Source of the DNA: Saccharopolyspora thermophila
Lineage (GTDB): Bacteria > Actinomycetota > Actinomycetes > Mycobacteriales > Pseudonocardiaceae
Length of the DNA: 64,000 bases
Assembly (NCBI RefSeq): GCF_014646075.1
Contig: NZ_BMMT01000009.1
Span: 170,644 to 234,643, forward strand
Direction: 5' to 3'
Shown: positions 53,125 to 61,587 of the stretch, in pieces
Layout of the letters: each line of letters starts with the position of its first letter
How positions within the stretch are numbered: the stretch's first letter is position 1
Program-made: the position numbers and the translations under genes
The notes under the pieces: generated by a model
What the model saw: only the letters and a program-made list of their open reading frames with translations
Told to the model about the DNA's origin: nothing
Database searches by the model: none

Positions 53125-53814
53125 CTACGGGATGCCGAACCCCCGGAAGGTCACCGCCGTGCGGGTCCGGAATCCCAGCTTCTCGTAGAGCGCGAGGGCA
53201 CCGGTGTTGGACTCGACCACGTGCAGGAAGGGGCGTTCGCCGCGGTCGAGGATGCGCCGGACGAGGGCGTTGATCAGCCGGGCGGCGTGGCCCCGCCCGC
53301 GCGCCTCGGGCGCGGTGCACACCGCGCTAATCTCGGTCCACCCCGGCGGCCGCAACCGTTCGCCCGCCATCGCCACCAGCACACCGCGGTCCCGGATGCC
53401 GAGGTAGGTGCCGAGTTCGCGGGTGCGCGGCCAGAACGGACCCGGCCGGGTCCGCTCGGTGAGGTCAAGCATCTCCGCGGTGCTGTCCACGCCGAGTTCG
53501 ACCACGCCGTCGCCGGGGTCGGTGGGCCGGTCGCCGGACCACACCATCTGACGTCCTTCGAGGACGAAGACCGGTTCCCAGTCCGGCGGCGGGCTCACCG
53601 GGCTGCTGAACAGGTCGGCGAGCGCGCCACGGCCCAGCAGCCGGGCGAGGTGGGCCCACTCCTGCGGGCCCGGATCGAGGGTGACCGTGGAGAACGTCGC
53701 CACCTGCGGCTGGTAGGTGGCGACCCGGCCCAGCCTGCGGCCCAGGTGCGCGTGGTGACCGCGCAGCGACGCGCCCACCGGGTCCTCCAGCGGGCTGGTG
53801 TCTTGGTCGATCAT
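53125..53814 (-). CDS. GNAT family N-acetyltransferase
   Basis: A 229-residue protein with a C-terminal GNAT domain: EISAVCTAPEARGRGHAARLINALV (acetyl-CoA loop ARGRGHA) and VESNTGALALYEKLGFRTR. The first 100 residues are family-specific, resembling FR47-like acetyltransferases. ATG 53814 is used; upstream sequence in frame lacks a ribosome-binding site. It lies downstream of, but 368 bases from, the carboxylesterase gene, with a long inverted repeat between them. Substrate unknown. Confidence 0.83.
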   Translation of the reverse strand: MIDQDTSPLEDPVGASLRGHHAHLGRRLGRVATYQPQVATFSTVTLDPGPQEWAHLARLLGRGALADLFSSPVSPPPDWEPVFVLEGRQMVWSGDRPTDPGDGVVELGVDSTAEMLDLTERTRPGPFWPRTRELGTYLGIRDRGVLVAMAGERLRPPGWTEISAVCTAPEARGRGHAARLINALVRRILDRGERPFLHVVESNTGALALYEKLGFRTRTAVTFRGFGIP

Positions 53815-54127
53815 CGTGCTGGGGCCTTCCTTGGTGCCTGGGTCCGGGTGCCATTCTCCAGGCGAGCGCGGCAGGCGCCTCGACACGGGGGCCGACTCCA
53901 CTGTGGAACACGTGCCAACGCGCGCCCTCGGCCGGTGTTCGCCCCGGGCACGAGCGCGGTAGGCTGCCGGCCCCGGCGCGACGTCGCCGCTTGTGGATCT
54001 GACCTCCCTGCGGTCCCACGGCCCCGACGGGGGTCCCTACACCACCGAGAACGGCTGGTCATCGCCTTCAAGGCCGCCACCTACCAGGGCGACGACCGGT
54101 CCCGCTGCCCCGGAGAAAGGCCGGGCC
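53815..54127. other. Intergenic region, no gene supported
   Basis: About 310 bases upstream of the minus-strand GNAT gene. A plus-strand frame runs through 53950-54138 with text such as ENGLVIAFKAATYQGDD in one phase; codon character is mixed and I do not support a gene. Confidence 0.4.
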
Positions 54128-54174
54128 GAACCCCATGATCATTCCGTCACGGTGACGTATTGATCATGGGGTTC
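54128..54174. repeat. Nested inverted repeat with CGTCAC-N-GTGACG core
   Basis: Perfect 14-base outer arms GAACCCCATGATCA (54128-54141) and TGATCATGGGGTTC (54161-54174) enclose the palindrome CGTCACGGTGACG (54145-54157). It lies nine bases past the carboxylesterase stop, so it can end that transcript, but the nested core is shared with 30705 and 57765. Confidence 0.65.
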
Positions 54175-54182
54175 GGGGCCGG

Positions 54183-55616
54183 TCACCACATCGACAGGTC
54201 CCGGGCCGGGACCGTCTCCGACACCGCATCGAAGCGCCGAACAAGACCATCCGACCCGAGCCGCGGCCAGCCGGGATCGCCGGTGGCGGCGAAGGACACC
54301 CACGCCCCGTGCACCTCCTCGGCCAGCACCGCCGGCGGTCGGTCCGGCCCGAGCAGCCCGTTGGCTCCGCGCAGCACCGGCAGGTCCAGCACGTCGAAGA
54401 CAAACGGCAGCTCCACCCCGTGCGCCGCGCCGAGCTGACCGTCCACAGCCGACGAACGCCAGGCGAACTCGTACACGTACGCGCCGCCGTGGGCCTCGGC
54501 CAGCCGACGCCCGCCGACGGTGAACAGCGCGTCACCAAGGATCGCTGACCGCAGCTCGCCCTGGGCGGCGTGCGGCCGCTGCGCCCGGTAGGCCGCGATG
54601 AGCGCCTCCGGAGCCCGGTGCACCCGGGCGGCCAGCGCACGCACGTCCTCGGCGGTCGAGGCGCCCAGGTGCCCCTGCGGGGCCAGGTAGAGGTTGCCCT
54701 CCTCGGCCGTGGAACCCACCAGCAGGTCGACGCCGGCCACATCAGCTTCGGCGGGCTGGCGCTCGAGCACCACGCTGAACGGGGTCAGGCCCACGAGCGG
54801 GTCGAACGCCTCGTCTGTCCGCAGGTTCAGGCCGGTCAGCGCGGGGGTGACCTCGACCAGCCGCTCCTCGGGCACCGCGCGGAAGCCCGCGGCACTCGCC
54901 TCGACACCGAGCGCGGACGCCGCCGCCCGGGTCACCACCGCGGCTTGCTCGGGTGAGAAGGCACCGAGCCCGTTTCCGCTCTGCACGATCGCGCGGTGGA
55001 ACAGCCCGGCGGCCTGCTCGGTGCCCAGCAGCGCAGCGACGAGCGTGGCACCCGCGGACTGCCCGGCCAGCGTGACGGTGCCGGGATCGCCACCGAATGC
55101 CTCGGCGTTGTCGCGCACCCACCGCAGGGCGGCGATGACGTCGAGCAGTCCCCGGTTGCGCACAGCCCCCGGCACGTCAAGGAAACCCGCGATGCCCAAC
55201 CGGTAGTTCAGCGTCACCAGGACCACGCCGTCGCGGGCGAACGCGGTGCCGTCATACAGCGGTGACCTGCTCGAGCCGGAGACGAAACCGCCCCCGTGCA
55301 CGAACACCATCACCGGACAGCCTTCAGCCGACTGCGGAGCCCACACGTTGACGGTGAGATAGTCCTCCCCGCGCACCCAGCCGGGCCCGAAGAACGGCGA
55401 CATGTCCAGGGCGGCGAACCCGTCCCGTCGGGGTTGCGGCGCGGTCGGCCCCGGCCGGGTGGCGTCGCGGACACCCGACCACGGTGGGTGCGCAGCCGGT
55501 GGGGCGAACCGGTCCCGGGGCGCAGCGGCGTAGGGGATTCCCAGGAAGCGCCGCACGCCGCCGCTGCTGGTCCCGCGCACGGCTCCGCTGGTGGTGGTCA
55601 CGAGAGTATCGGACAT
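54183..55616 (-). CDS. Type B carboxylesterase
   Basis: A 477-residue carboxylesterase/lipase, typical length. VFVHGGGFVSGSS is the oxyanion hole, the nucleophile is in LAGQSAGATL near residue 185, and GAAHGVELPFVF carries the His. EDYLTVNVWAP is the usual type B start signature. No signal peptide, so cytoplasmic. It starts 14 bases after the MBL-fold gene end, so the two form an operon divergent from an XRE regulator. Substrate unknown; both enzymes are hydrolases. Confidence 0.9.
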   Translation of the reverse strand: MSDTLVTTTSGAVRGTSSGGVRRFLGIPYAAAPRDRFAPPAAHPPWSGVRDATRPGPTAPQPRRDGFAALDMSPFFGPGWVRGEDYLTVNVWAPQSAEGCPVMVFVHGGGFVSGSSRSPLYDGTAFARDGVVLVTLNYRLGIAGFLDVPGAVRNRGLLDVIAALRWVRDNAEAFGGDPGTVTLAGQSAGATLVAALLGTEQAAGLFHRAIVQSGNGLGAFSPEQAAVVTRAAASALGVEASAAGFRAVPEERLVEVTPALTGLNLRTDEAFDPLVGLTPFSVVLERQPAEADVAGVDLLVGSTAEEGNLYLAPQGHLGASTAEDVRALAARVHRAPEALIAAYRAQRPHAAQGELRSAILGDALFTVGGRRLAEAHGGAYVYEFAWRSSAVDGQLGAAHGVELPFVFDVLDLPVLRGANGLLGPDRPPAVLAEEVHGAWVSFAATGDPGWPRLGSDGLVRRFDAVSETVPARDLSMW

Positions 55617-55630
55617 CTGCTGGGCTCCTG

Positions 55631-56533
55631 TCACAGCCGGGCGAACGGTGCCCACGATGTGATGGCGAACTTCTCGCCGTCGCGGACGACCTCCGCAGCG
55701 CCGTGCCCGCCGAAGTGCGCGGGCAGCACCAGGCTGTGGGTGTCGGCGGCCTGTTCCAGCAGCGTGCGCCGGGTGGCCCGCGCCTGGACCGGGTCCTCGC
55801 AGAAGCAGCTGTTGGCATCGGGTTCCAGCATCTGCACCGGGGTGTGCAGCAGGTCCCCGACGAACAGTGCCCGATCCCCACCGGAGTTCAGGTGCAGCAC
55901 CGACGATCCCGGTGTGTGCCCCGGGGCGAGAGTCAGCCGCACGTTGTCGTCGATGACGTACTCGTCCTCCCACAGCACGAGCTGTCCCGCGCGGTACACC
56001 GGATCGACGCTGTCGTCAAAGAGGTTCCGGGAGTGGGGACGCTGCGCCGAACGGTGCCCGTTGGCGGGGTTCCAGTACTCGAAGTCGGCGCGGGAGACCA
56101 GGTAGGTCGCGTGGGGGAAGGTCGGCACCCACGTGCCGTTCTCCAGCCGCGTGTTCCACCCGACGTGGTCGACGTGCACGTGCGTGTTGATCACCAGGTC
56201 GACGTCCTCGGGCCGGACGCCGGCACGGGCCAGGTTGCCGAGGAAGTCGGTCTCGAGGTGGTGCCACAACGCGTTGCCCGGTCGCTCCTTGTGGTTGCCC
56301 ACCCCGGTGTCGACCAGGATCGTCCGGCCCTGGCTGCGCAGCACCCAGGTCTGCACCGCGCACACGCACTCGTCCGCGGCCACGTCGAGGAAATCCGGCT
56401 CCAGCCACGAGGCGTTGTCCCGCCACACCCGCTCCGGCGCCTCGGGCACGAAGGCGGCGGGTGACAGCCCGATCGGCCCGTAGTACTCCACGACCCGCGA
56501 GATCTCGACCTCGCCCAACATGATGTCCGACAT
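55631..56533 (-). CDS. MBL-fold metallo-hydrolase
   Basis: A 300-residue metallo-beta-lactamase-fold enzyme. The metal site is complete: THVHVDHVGW, LAPGHTPGSSVLHL, VGDLLHTP and a final LPAHFGGHG. The N-terminal VEYYGPIGLSPAAFVPEAPERVWRDNASWLEPDFLD places it near quorum-quenching lactonase-like or AhlD-type hydrolases, but this is tentative. ATG 56533 follows GGAG. First gene of the two-gene operon with the carboxylesterase, divergent from the XRE regulator at 56669. Confidence 0.88.
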   Translation of the reverse strand: MSDIMLGEVEISRVVEYYGPIGLSPAAFVPEAPERVWRDNASWLEPDFLDVAADECVCAVQTWVLRSQGRTILVDTGVGNHKERPGNALWHHLETDFLGNLARAGVRPEDVDLVINTHVHVDHVGWNTRLENGTWVPTFPHATYLVSRADFEYWNPANGHRSAQRPHSRNLFDDSVDPVYRAGQLVLWEDEYVIDDNVRLTLAPGHTPGSSVLHLNSGGDRALFVGDLLHTPVQMLEPDANSCFCEDPVQARATRRTLLEQAADTHSLVLPAHFGGHGAAEVVRDGEKFAITSWAPFARL

Positions 56534-56668
56534 GGTTGCTCCGAAGGGTTCATGATCGGCTTGTTCGCGACACGAGCATGCGCCCGCAGTGCCCTGGCAA
56601 CCAGCCACGGCTGTGCCTACCACCGGCAGGGTCAGGCTCCCCGCCGGAACGGGCGGCATAGTGAAACC

Positions 56669-57565
56669 ATGAGCAGCTCCGGTCATCTCGGCGAGTTCCT
56701 GCGCGCGCGGCGGGCACGTCTGCGACCCGAGGACGTCGGCCTTCTCACCCCACCCGGCCAGCGCCGCGTTCCCGGTCTGCGGCGGGAAGAACTCGCGCAA
56801 CTGGCGGGTGTCAGCGTCTCCTACTACACGCGTCTGGAGCAGGGGCAGTCGACCAACGCCTCCGACGGTGTGCTCGACGCCCTGGCCACCGCACTGCGCC
56901 TGGACGACTACGAGCGCGCTCACCTGCACGAGCTGGCCACCCAGCGACCCCGCCCGCGCAAGCGTCCGCCGGTGGAGCGGGTCAAGGACGCCACCCGCGA
57001 ACTGTTGCATGCGCTGGGTGACGTGCCCGCGCTGGTGGTCGGCCGGCGGACCGACGTGCTGGCCTGGACGCCGATGGGGCACGCCCTGCTGGCCGGCCAC
57101 CTCGACCCGGCCGCACCGGAGCAGCCCGACCAGCGCCCCAACCTGGTGCGGATGCTGTTTCTGGACCCGCACTGCCGCGAGCTCTACGTGGACTGGGACC
57201 GCAAGGCGCGCGGGCTGGTGGCCAGTCTCCGCGGCGTCGCAGGCCGGCACCCCGAGGACGCGTTGCTGGCGTCGCTGGTCGGCGAGCTGTCGATGAAATG
57301 CCCGGAGTTCGTGGCGCTGTGGGGCGACCATCGGGTCAAGCCGTGCGTGGGCGACACGTTCCGGCTGCGCCACCCGCTGGTCGGTGAGCTCACCATCACC
57401 CAGCAGAGCCTGCAGCTCGCCCACTCTCCGGAGCAGAGCCTCGTCGTGGTCACTGCCGAGCCAGGCTCGGCCTCCGCCGACACCCTCGACCTGCTGGCCC
57501 ACCTCACTGCAGCGCCACACCGATCCACGCCGAGCACACCCGAGGACGTGACCGCGCAGCGGTGA
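56669..57565 (+). CDS. XRE family regulator with MmyB-like ligand-binding domain
   Basis: A 298-residue regulator: N-terminal helix-turn-helix (GLRREELAQLAGVSVSYYTRLEQGQS, residues about 32-58) and a C-terminal PAS-like MmyB domain (VVGRRTDVLAWTPMGHALL, NLVRMLFLDP, VGELTITQQSLQLAHSPEQSLVV). This class usually represses a divergent hydrolase or oxidoreductase operon, here MBL plus carboxylesterase, with fatty-acid-like ligands known for relatives. ATG 56669; the 135-base divergent gap holds the promoters. Confidence 0.9.
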   Translation: MSSSGHLGEFLRARRARLRPEDVGLLTPPGQRRVPGLRREELAQLAGVSVSYYTRLEQGQSTNASDGVLDALATALRLDDYERAHLHELATQRPRPRKRPPVERVKDATRELLHALGDVPALVVGRRTDVLAWTPMGHALLAGHLDPAAPEQPDQRPNLVRMLFLDPHCRELYVDWDRKARGLVASLRGVAGRHPEDALLASLVGELSMKCPEFVALWGDHRVKPCVGDTFRLRHPLVGELTITQQSLQLAHSPEQSLVVVTAEPGSASADTLDLLAHLTAAPHRSTPSTPEDVTAQR

Positions 57566-57764
57566 TCCTGCGGCGCGTCGACCAGCTGCGGCGCGGGTAG
57601 GCGCTGTTGTCAGCAGGGCTCAGACAGGGCCTACCCGGCCCGGGCCTCCGCACGTGGGTCCCGTGCTGAGACGCTTCCGCCGAGAACGAAGCGCCCCGGA
57701 ACACGGCTCGCCTCGGGGCGACGTGACCAGCGGAAACGGATCACCGGCGGCATGTGCCGGGTTT

Positions 57765-57777
57765 CGTCACCGTGACG
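57765..57777. repeat. CGTCAC-N-GTGACG palindrome, copy 3 of 3
   Basis: CGTCACCGTGACG preceded by GTTT, eight bases past the recombinase stop and between convergent genes. GTTTCGTCAC-N-GTGACG is identical at 30701-30717 apart from the centre base. Confidence 0.5.
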
Positions 57778-57784
57778 GAAGTAA

Positions 57785-58828
57785 TCAGGGTGATGACTCC
57801 CGGATTTTCCCAGCGTCTGGGGCTTCTCGGTGGGTTGCTCCGGCGACGAGGTGAGCCGGGTCGCGGGTCACCGACAGGGCGACGTGGTCGTAGAGCTGCG
57901 TGATCGCGGCGGAGGAGTGGCCGAGGGCGTCGCGGCGGTCTTCCAGCGCCGCTCCCCTCTCCCGGGCGATGGTGTTGAAGGCGTGCCGCATCGAGTGCGG
58001 GGTGATCCGCTGCGGTGTCGGCACGCCGGCGCGCTCGGCCAGGGTCTGCACGAGCCGGTAGATCTGGTGCCGGTTGACGCGACGGCCGTGCCGGGTGACC
58101 AGCAGCGCGGTGGTGTCGGCATCGGACGGCCGGGTGCGCAGGTAGTCGTCGAGGACCGGCTCCAGTGGTGCCGGGATGGGCCGGGTGCGGACCTTGCCGC
58201 CCTTCATCCGCACCGTCAGCACCCGCATGCCGTCGCGTTGCCCGAGGTCGGCCAGGTCGGCGTTGCACAGCTCCGACACGCGGATGCCCAGGTCGATCAG
58301 CAGCATCATGGCCAGCGCCGCCGCCTGCGGGCCGAGGGTGCGGTGGGCGTAGTCGCGGCTGCTGGTCAGCATCTGCGCGGCTTGCTGTTCGGAGACGCTG
58401 GCCGTCGTGGAGTGCCGGCGGTCGTAGCGGGGGCGGGCCGCGTCGCGAGCCGGGTTGGCGTCGATCGCTCCGGCGCGCACCAGGAAGGTGTACCAGCTGG
58501 AGATCGCGGCCAGCTTGCGCGCGCGGGTCGAGGCCGCGAACGGGCGCCCGGTGCGGGGGTTGGTCGCCGCGGCGAGTTCGGTGGCGTACATCTGCACCTC
58601 GGGCAGGCGCACCGCCAGCGGGTCGAGCTCGCGGCGGGTGCACCACGTGAGGTACTCGCGCAGGTCGCGGGCGTAGGCGGCGCGGGTGTCGGCGGAGTCG
58701 GTGAACGAGCCCAGCCAGGCCGAAACTAGCGCCGCGACGGTGTGTCCCGTGCGCGTCGTGGCGGTCAGCAATTCCGTTTGCGGACCGGGGTGACTCACCG
58801 CCGCGTGCCCGTCGAGCTGGATCTCCAT
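57785..58828 (-). CDS. Tyrosine recombinase (XerC/XerD-like integrase)
   Basis: A 347-residue site-specific recombinase. An N-terminal SAM-like core-binding domain (VSAWLGSFTDSADTRAAYARDLREYLTWC) precedes the catalytic domain with the full set: Arg in DLGIRVSELC, Lys in MKGGKVR, His-x-x-Arg in HSMRHAF, His in LGHSS and the nucleophile Tyr in QLYDHV. Slightly longer than XerC/XerD (about 300). ATG 58828 or GTG 58834. A 28-bp dif-like palindrome lies at 58840-58867, directly upstream, so it may bind its own promoter. The nearby gene remnant suggests a former mobile element. Confidence 0.92.
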   Translation of the reverse strand: MEIQLDGHAAVSHPGPQTELLTATTRTGHTVAALVSAWLGSFTDSADTRAAYARDLREYLTWCTRRELDPLAVRLPEVQMYATELAAATNPRTGRPFAASTRARKLAAISSWYTFLVRAGAIDANPARDAARPRYDRRHSTTASVSEQQAAQMLTSSRDYAHRTLGPQAAALAMMLLIDLGIRVSELCNADLADLGQRDGMRVLTVRMKGGKVRTRPIPAPLEPVLDDYLRTRPSDADTTALLVTRHGRRVNRHQIYRLVQTLAERAGVPTPQRITPHSMRHAFNTIARERGAALEDRRDALGHSSAAITQLYDHVALSVTRDPAHLVAGATHREAPDAGKIRESSP

Positions 58829-58839
58829 GATCACACCTT

Positions 58840-58867
58840 ACCGCACATAAGCGCGATTATGCGCGGT
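58840..58867. other. dif-like palindromic recombination site upstream of the recombinase
   Basis: Arms ACCGCACATAA and TTATGCGCGGT flank GCGCGA, the 11-6-11 layout of Xer sites. The arms are inverted copies with one mismatch and the repeat extends two bases further outwards (58838-58869). Near-symmetry fits one recombinase binding both arms. It lies 12 bases before the recombinase ATG, so binding would also block its promoter. Confidence 0.7.
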
Positions 58868-58869
58868 AA

Positions 58870-59186
58870 CCTTTTGTCCGTTTCGTGCGGCCAGGGTTTT
58901 GTTTCGTTTGGTTTGTTACGTTATCGACTACGGTCAACGGAATTAGGTCGGAAAGACGGTGGGCGGATGGAGTCAGCCGACATCCCACGGAAGAACCAGC
59001 CCTCGGCACTCAGGTGCTGCCCGACCGGTGCGCGCTCGCTGGAAAGGCTCGCCAGGAGCTCACCGAGCTGGTGCTGGGTGACCGCACAGACGAGTTCGGC
59101 CAGGCGGGCGGTGGTCGGCCGCAGCACGTTCGTCTTCCTGGCTCGCGCACGCGGGCCACTCCCCTGGTGAGTGGCGCGCGTTCCGG
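58870..59186. other. Region between recombinase and GntR remnant, no intact gene
   Basis: About 317 bases. A plus-strand ATG at 58966 opens a frame with no recognisable domain, and the phase that continues into the remnant lacks a start. It probably represents decayed sequence. Confidence 0.4.
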
Positions 59187-59534
59187 TGTGGAGCGCACAC
59201 CGCTCACCGCGCCGTCCACCAGGCGCTCTACCGCGCCTCACACAGCGACGTGCTGATCAGGATGCTCGACGACCTCTGGAACAAGTCCGACCGCTACCGG
59301 CGCATCGGCCTGGAGCTCCCGCCGGGCGAGGAGCCGCGCACCCGCGAACACCACGAACTGCTCGATCTCATCGTGGCGGGCGACGCCGCCGCACGATCGC
59401 GCATGCGCGCGCACATCGAGCGCAGTCTCACCGGTTCCGCCCTTGACGCGCTCGAGTACTGGGAACGCCGCGGTTTCGCGGAGGCGGAGTCCGAAGCCAG
59501 CTACGGAAAAAGCCTTTCCGTTTGTCGAGGCTGA
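59187..59534 (+). pseudogene. C-terminal remnant of a GntR/FCD regulator
   Basis: The frame reads HRAVHQALYRASHSDVLIRM, then LDDLWNKSDRYRR, EHHELLDLIVAGDAAARSRM and AHIERSL, a clear FCD effector domain. No winged helix precedes it, and the last part (ESEASYGKSLSV) leaves the pattern before a stop. Without a DNA-binding domain it is most likely a decayed gene. Its former target genes are not obvious. Confidence 0.65.
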
Positions 59535-59602
59535 GCTGCGGGCGGGCACGATCCGGCGCGCGATCGAGGACAACCCCAGCCGCCGGATCACCAGACCCTT
59601 TT

Positions 59603-59618
59603 ATTCTAGTGCTAGAAT
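59603..59618 (+). promoter_or_regulatory. Operator/-10 element of the PadR gene, leaderless start
   Basis: ATTCTAG-TG-CTAGAAT is a perfect 7-2-7 inverted repeat ending three bases before GTG 59622. TAGAAT within it fits a -10 box about six bases upstream of the start, so the mRNA is probably leaderless and a bound repressor would block RNA polymerase. PadR autoregulation is the likely reading. Confidence 0.65.
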
Positions 59619-59621
59619 AGC

Positions 59622-60161
59622 GTGGTGGATCTGACTCCGGCGGAACTGACCATCCTCGGACTCGTTATCGAGCGGCCCCGCCACGGCTACGACCTGGAGC
59701 GGGTGATCGAGGAGCGTGGCATCCGGGCATGGACCGAACTCGGCTTCTCATCGATCTACTACGTGCTCAACAAGCTGCAGGCCAAGGGCTATGTCGCGGC
59801 CGAACCTGGTCGGTCGAGCAGGAGCAGGCGGGTCTACACGGCGACGGCAGCGGGACGACAGTCGGCTACCCAGGCCGTGATCGCCGCGATCAGCGATGTC
59901 ACACCACTGCGCCCACCGCTGCTCGCCGGGCTGGCCAACCTGCCCCTGCTGACCAACAGCCAGGTCGCGGCCGCGCTCGACGAACGCCGTGAGCAACTTG
60001 ACCAACGCATCCGATCCGTCCAAGCCGCCAGGCAGGCCCAACAGCCGTTACCGCCGTTCGTGGAGTCGATCTTCGAGTACTCGCTGAGCCTGTTGCAGGC
60101 AGAAAGGCAGTGGCTCGACACCTCGAGCCCGACAGGGACACGCCATGACGCAGAAGATTGA
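59622..60161 (+). CDS. PadR family transcriptional regulator
   Basis: A 179-residue regulator: PadR winged helix at residues 5-85 (LTILGLVIERPRHGYDLERVIEERG, FSSIYYVLNKLQAKGYV, GRSSRSRRVYTATAAGR) and a C-terminal helical dimer domain (LDERREQLDQRIRSVQAAR). The start is GTG 59622 or 59625 with no ribosome-binding site, fitting leaderless translation. The 16-bp operator lies at the promoter. It overlaps the GyrI-like gene by 17 bases, so both are made together, as a repressor with a possible small-molecule binder. Confidence 0.9.
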   Translation: MVDLTPAELTILGLVIERPRHGYDLERVIEERGIRAWTELGFSSIYYVLNKLQAKGYVAAEPGRSSRSRRVYTATAAGRQSATQAVIAAISDVTPLRPPLLAGLANLPLLTNSQVAAALDERREQLDQRIRSVQAARQAQQPLPPFVESIFEYSLSLLQAERQWLDTSSPTGTRHDAED

Positions 60162-60765
60162 CTTCAAACGGCAGCTGGACAGCTACCAGGCCGGGCACCA
60201 TGCGTTCCGCCTCGTCGACGTGCCCCCACTGCAGTACCTCATGGTCGATGGTCATGGTGATCCGAACACCAGCGGAGAGTTCGCTGACGCGGCGGCGACG
60301 CTCTACCCGGTGGCCTACAAGCTCAAGTTCGCGAGCAAACAGGATCTCGGCAAAGACTACGTCGTCATGCCGCTGGAAGGTCTGTGGTGGGCGGAGGACA
60401 TGGAGACGTTCACATCGCGGCGCGACAAGAGCCGATGGAACTGGACACTCATGATCATGGTGCCCGACTGGATCACCCAGGACATGGTCGGTGCGGCGGT
60501 GGCGAAAGTCGCTGCTGGCCGCAGGCCGGCCAGCCTCGACAAGCTCCGCCTCCAGACGCTCGAGGAAGGCACCTGCGTCCAAACCCTGCACGTTGGCCCC
60601 TTCGACGAGGAAGCCGGCATCCTCGACCGGATGCACCACCAGTTCATCCCCGAGAACGGCTTGCGGATGACCGGTCAACACCACGAGATCTACCTCAGCG
60701 ACTTCCGCAGGGTCGCACCCGAGAAGCTGCGCACGATTCTGCGGCAGCCTGTCGTCGCAGCGTGA
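60145..60765 (+). CDS. GyrI-like small-molecule binding domain protein
   Basis: A 206-residue protein of the GyrI-like/SOUL-type family: RLVDVPPLQYLMVDGHGDPN near the start, LGKDYVVMPLEGLWWAED, and CVQTLHVGPFDEEAGILDRMHHQF, matching the GyrI-like domain that binds hydrophobic drugs or acts as a hydrolase of such compounds. It follows and overlaps the PadR gene. A drug-sensing or detoxifying pair is a reasonable inference; ligand unknown. Confidence 0.87.
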   Translation: MTQKIDFKRQLDSYQAGHHAFRLVDVPPLQYLMVDGHGDPNTSGEFADAAATLYPVAYKLKFASKQDLGKDYVVMPLEGLWWAEDMETFTSRRDKSRWNWTLMIMVPDWITQDMVGAAVAKVAAGRRPASLDKLRLQTLEEGTCVQTLHVGPFDEEAGILDRMHHQFIPENGLRMTGQHHEIYLSDFRRVAPEKLRTILRQPVVAA

Positions 60766-60900
60766 CCATCGTGCGATCCCACTGCCACCCGCGTGGACCC
60801 GACTGCGCTGAGGTACGACTCGGCGAGATGGCGCCTGACTCGCCCCTCTGAGCCGGTAGGACTCGGCACACCACCGGATGCGACCTCGGAGCGGGGCTCG

Positions 60901-61506
60901 TCAGTCCGCTTTGGACTGGGTGCGGCGGGCGTAGGCGCGGGCGGCTCGTGCGCGGTCGCCGCAGCGGGTCGAACACCAGTGGCGGCGGCCGTGGCGGAGT
61001 AGGTAGCGGTTGCAGGGGGTGGAGTCGCAGGCGGTGAGCCGTTCGGCGTCGGGACCGGTGAGCAGGTCGGCGGCGTTGGCGGCGAGGGTTGCGAGGGCGT
61101 GGTCGACGATCTCGGTGGTGGGATGGGGTGCCGCGCGGTAGGGGCCGTTCTTGTGGTCCCAGAGCAGCAGCGGGGCGGTGGGGACCCGGGTGAGTGCGTC
61201 GTTGACGGCGGCCAGGGCAGCGGGAAGGGCGGGAAGCCCGGCGGTGGCCGAGGCGAACAGGGACCTGATCTGTTCGCGCAGTGAGCGCAGCTGCGCGGCG
61301 CACATCTCCCGCATGTCGATGTCGACCGGGGCGAGGCCGTGTTCGGTCAGCCAGTGGTTCGTCTTCGCGGGAGTCGCGAGGAGGTCCGTGTGCCCGCCTG
61401 GCAGCGCGATGGCGCTGTTGGCCAGCGCAAGGCAGGGGTACTGCTCCTCGCCCGGTGCGGGCGGCAGGGCGGCGTCTGTCGTCACGGTCTCCTCCATGGC
61501 TCTCAT
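60901..61506 (-). CDS. ABATE-domain regulator with CGNR zinc finger
   Basis: A 201-residue protein: N-terminal ABATE stress-regulated domain (CLALANSAIALPGG, then REMCAAQLRSLREQIRSLF) and C-terminal CGNR zinc finger, where the ligands lie in ACDSTPCNRYLL and HWCSTRCGDRARAARAY; the name-giving CGNR reads CGDR. These are putative transcription regulators. ATG 61506 or 61497. Divergent from an MBL-fold gene, with an inverted repeat between them at 61523-61555 that is a good operator candidate. Confidence 0.88.
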   Translation of the reverse strand: MRAMEETVTTDAALPPAPGEEQYPCLALANSAIALPGGHTDLLATPAKTNHWLTEHGLAPVDIDMREMCAAQLRSLREQIRSLFASATAGLPALPAALAAVNDALTRVPTAPLLLWDHKNGPYRAAPHPTTEIVDHALATLAANAADLLTGPDAERLTACDSTPCNRYLLRHGRRHWCSTRCGDRARAARAYARRTQSKAD

Positions 61507-61522
61507 GGTACGGCTTGCATCA

Positions 61523-61555
61523 ATCCGTGAGAAGAGCTAGCGTGACTTCACGGAT
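61523..61555. promoter_or_regulatory. Inverted repeat between CGNR and MBL genes
   Basis: ATCCGTGA (61523-61530) and TCACGGAT (61548-61555) are perfect arms 17 bases apart. A third partial copy, ACCGTGAGG, follows at 61568. Located in the divergent promoter gap, so a likely operator for the CGNR protein. Confidence 0.55.
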
Positions 61556-61587
61556 AATCCACCCTGAAACCGTGAGGTACTTTTTTC

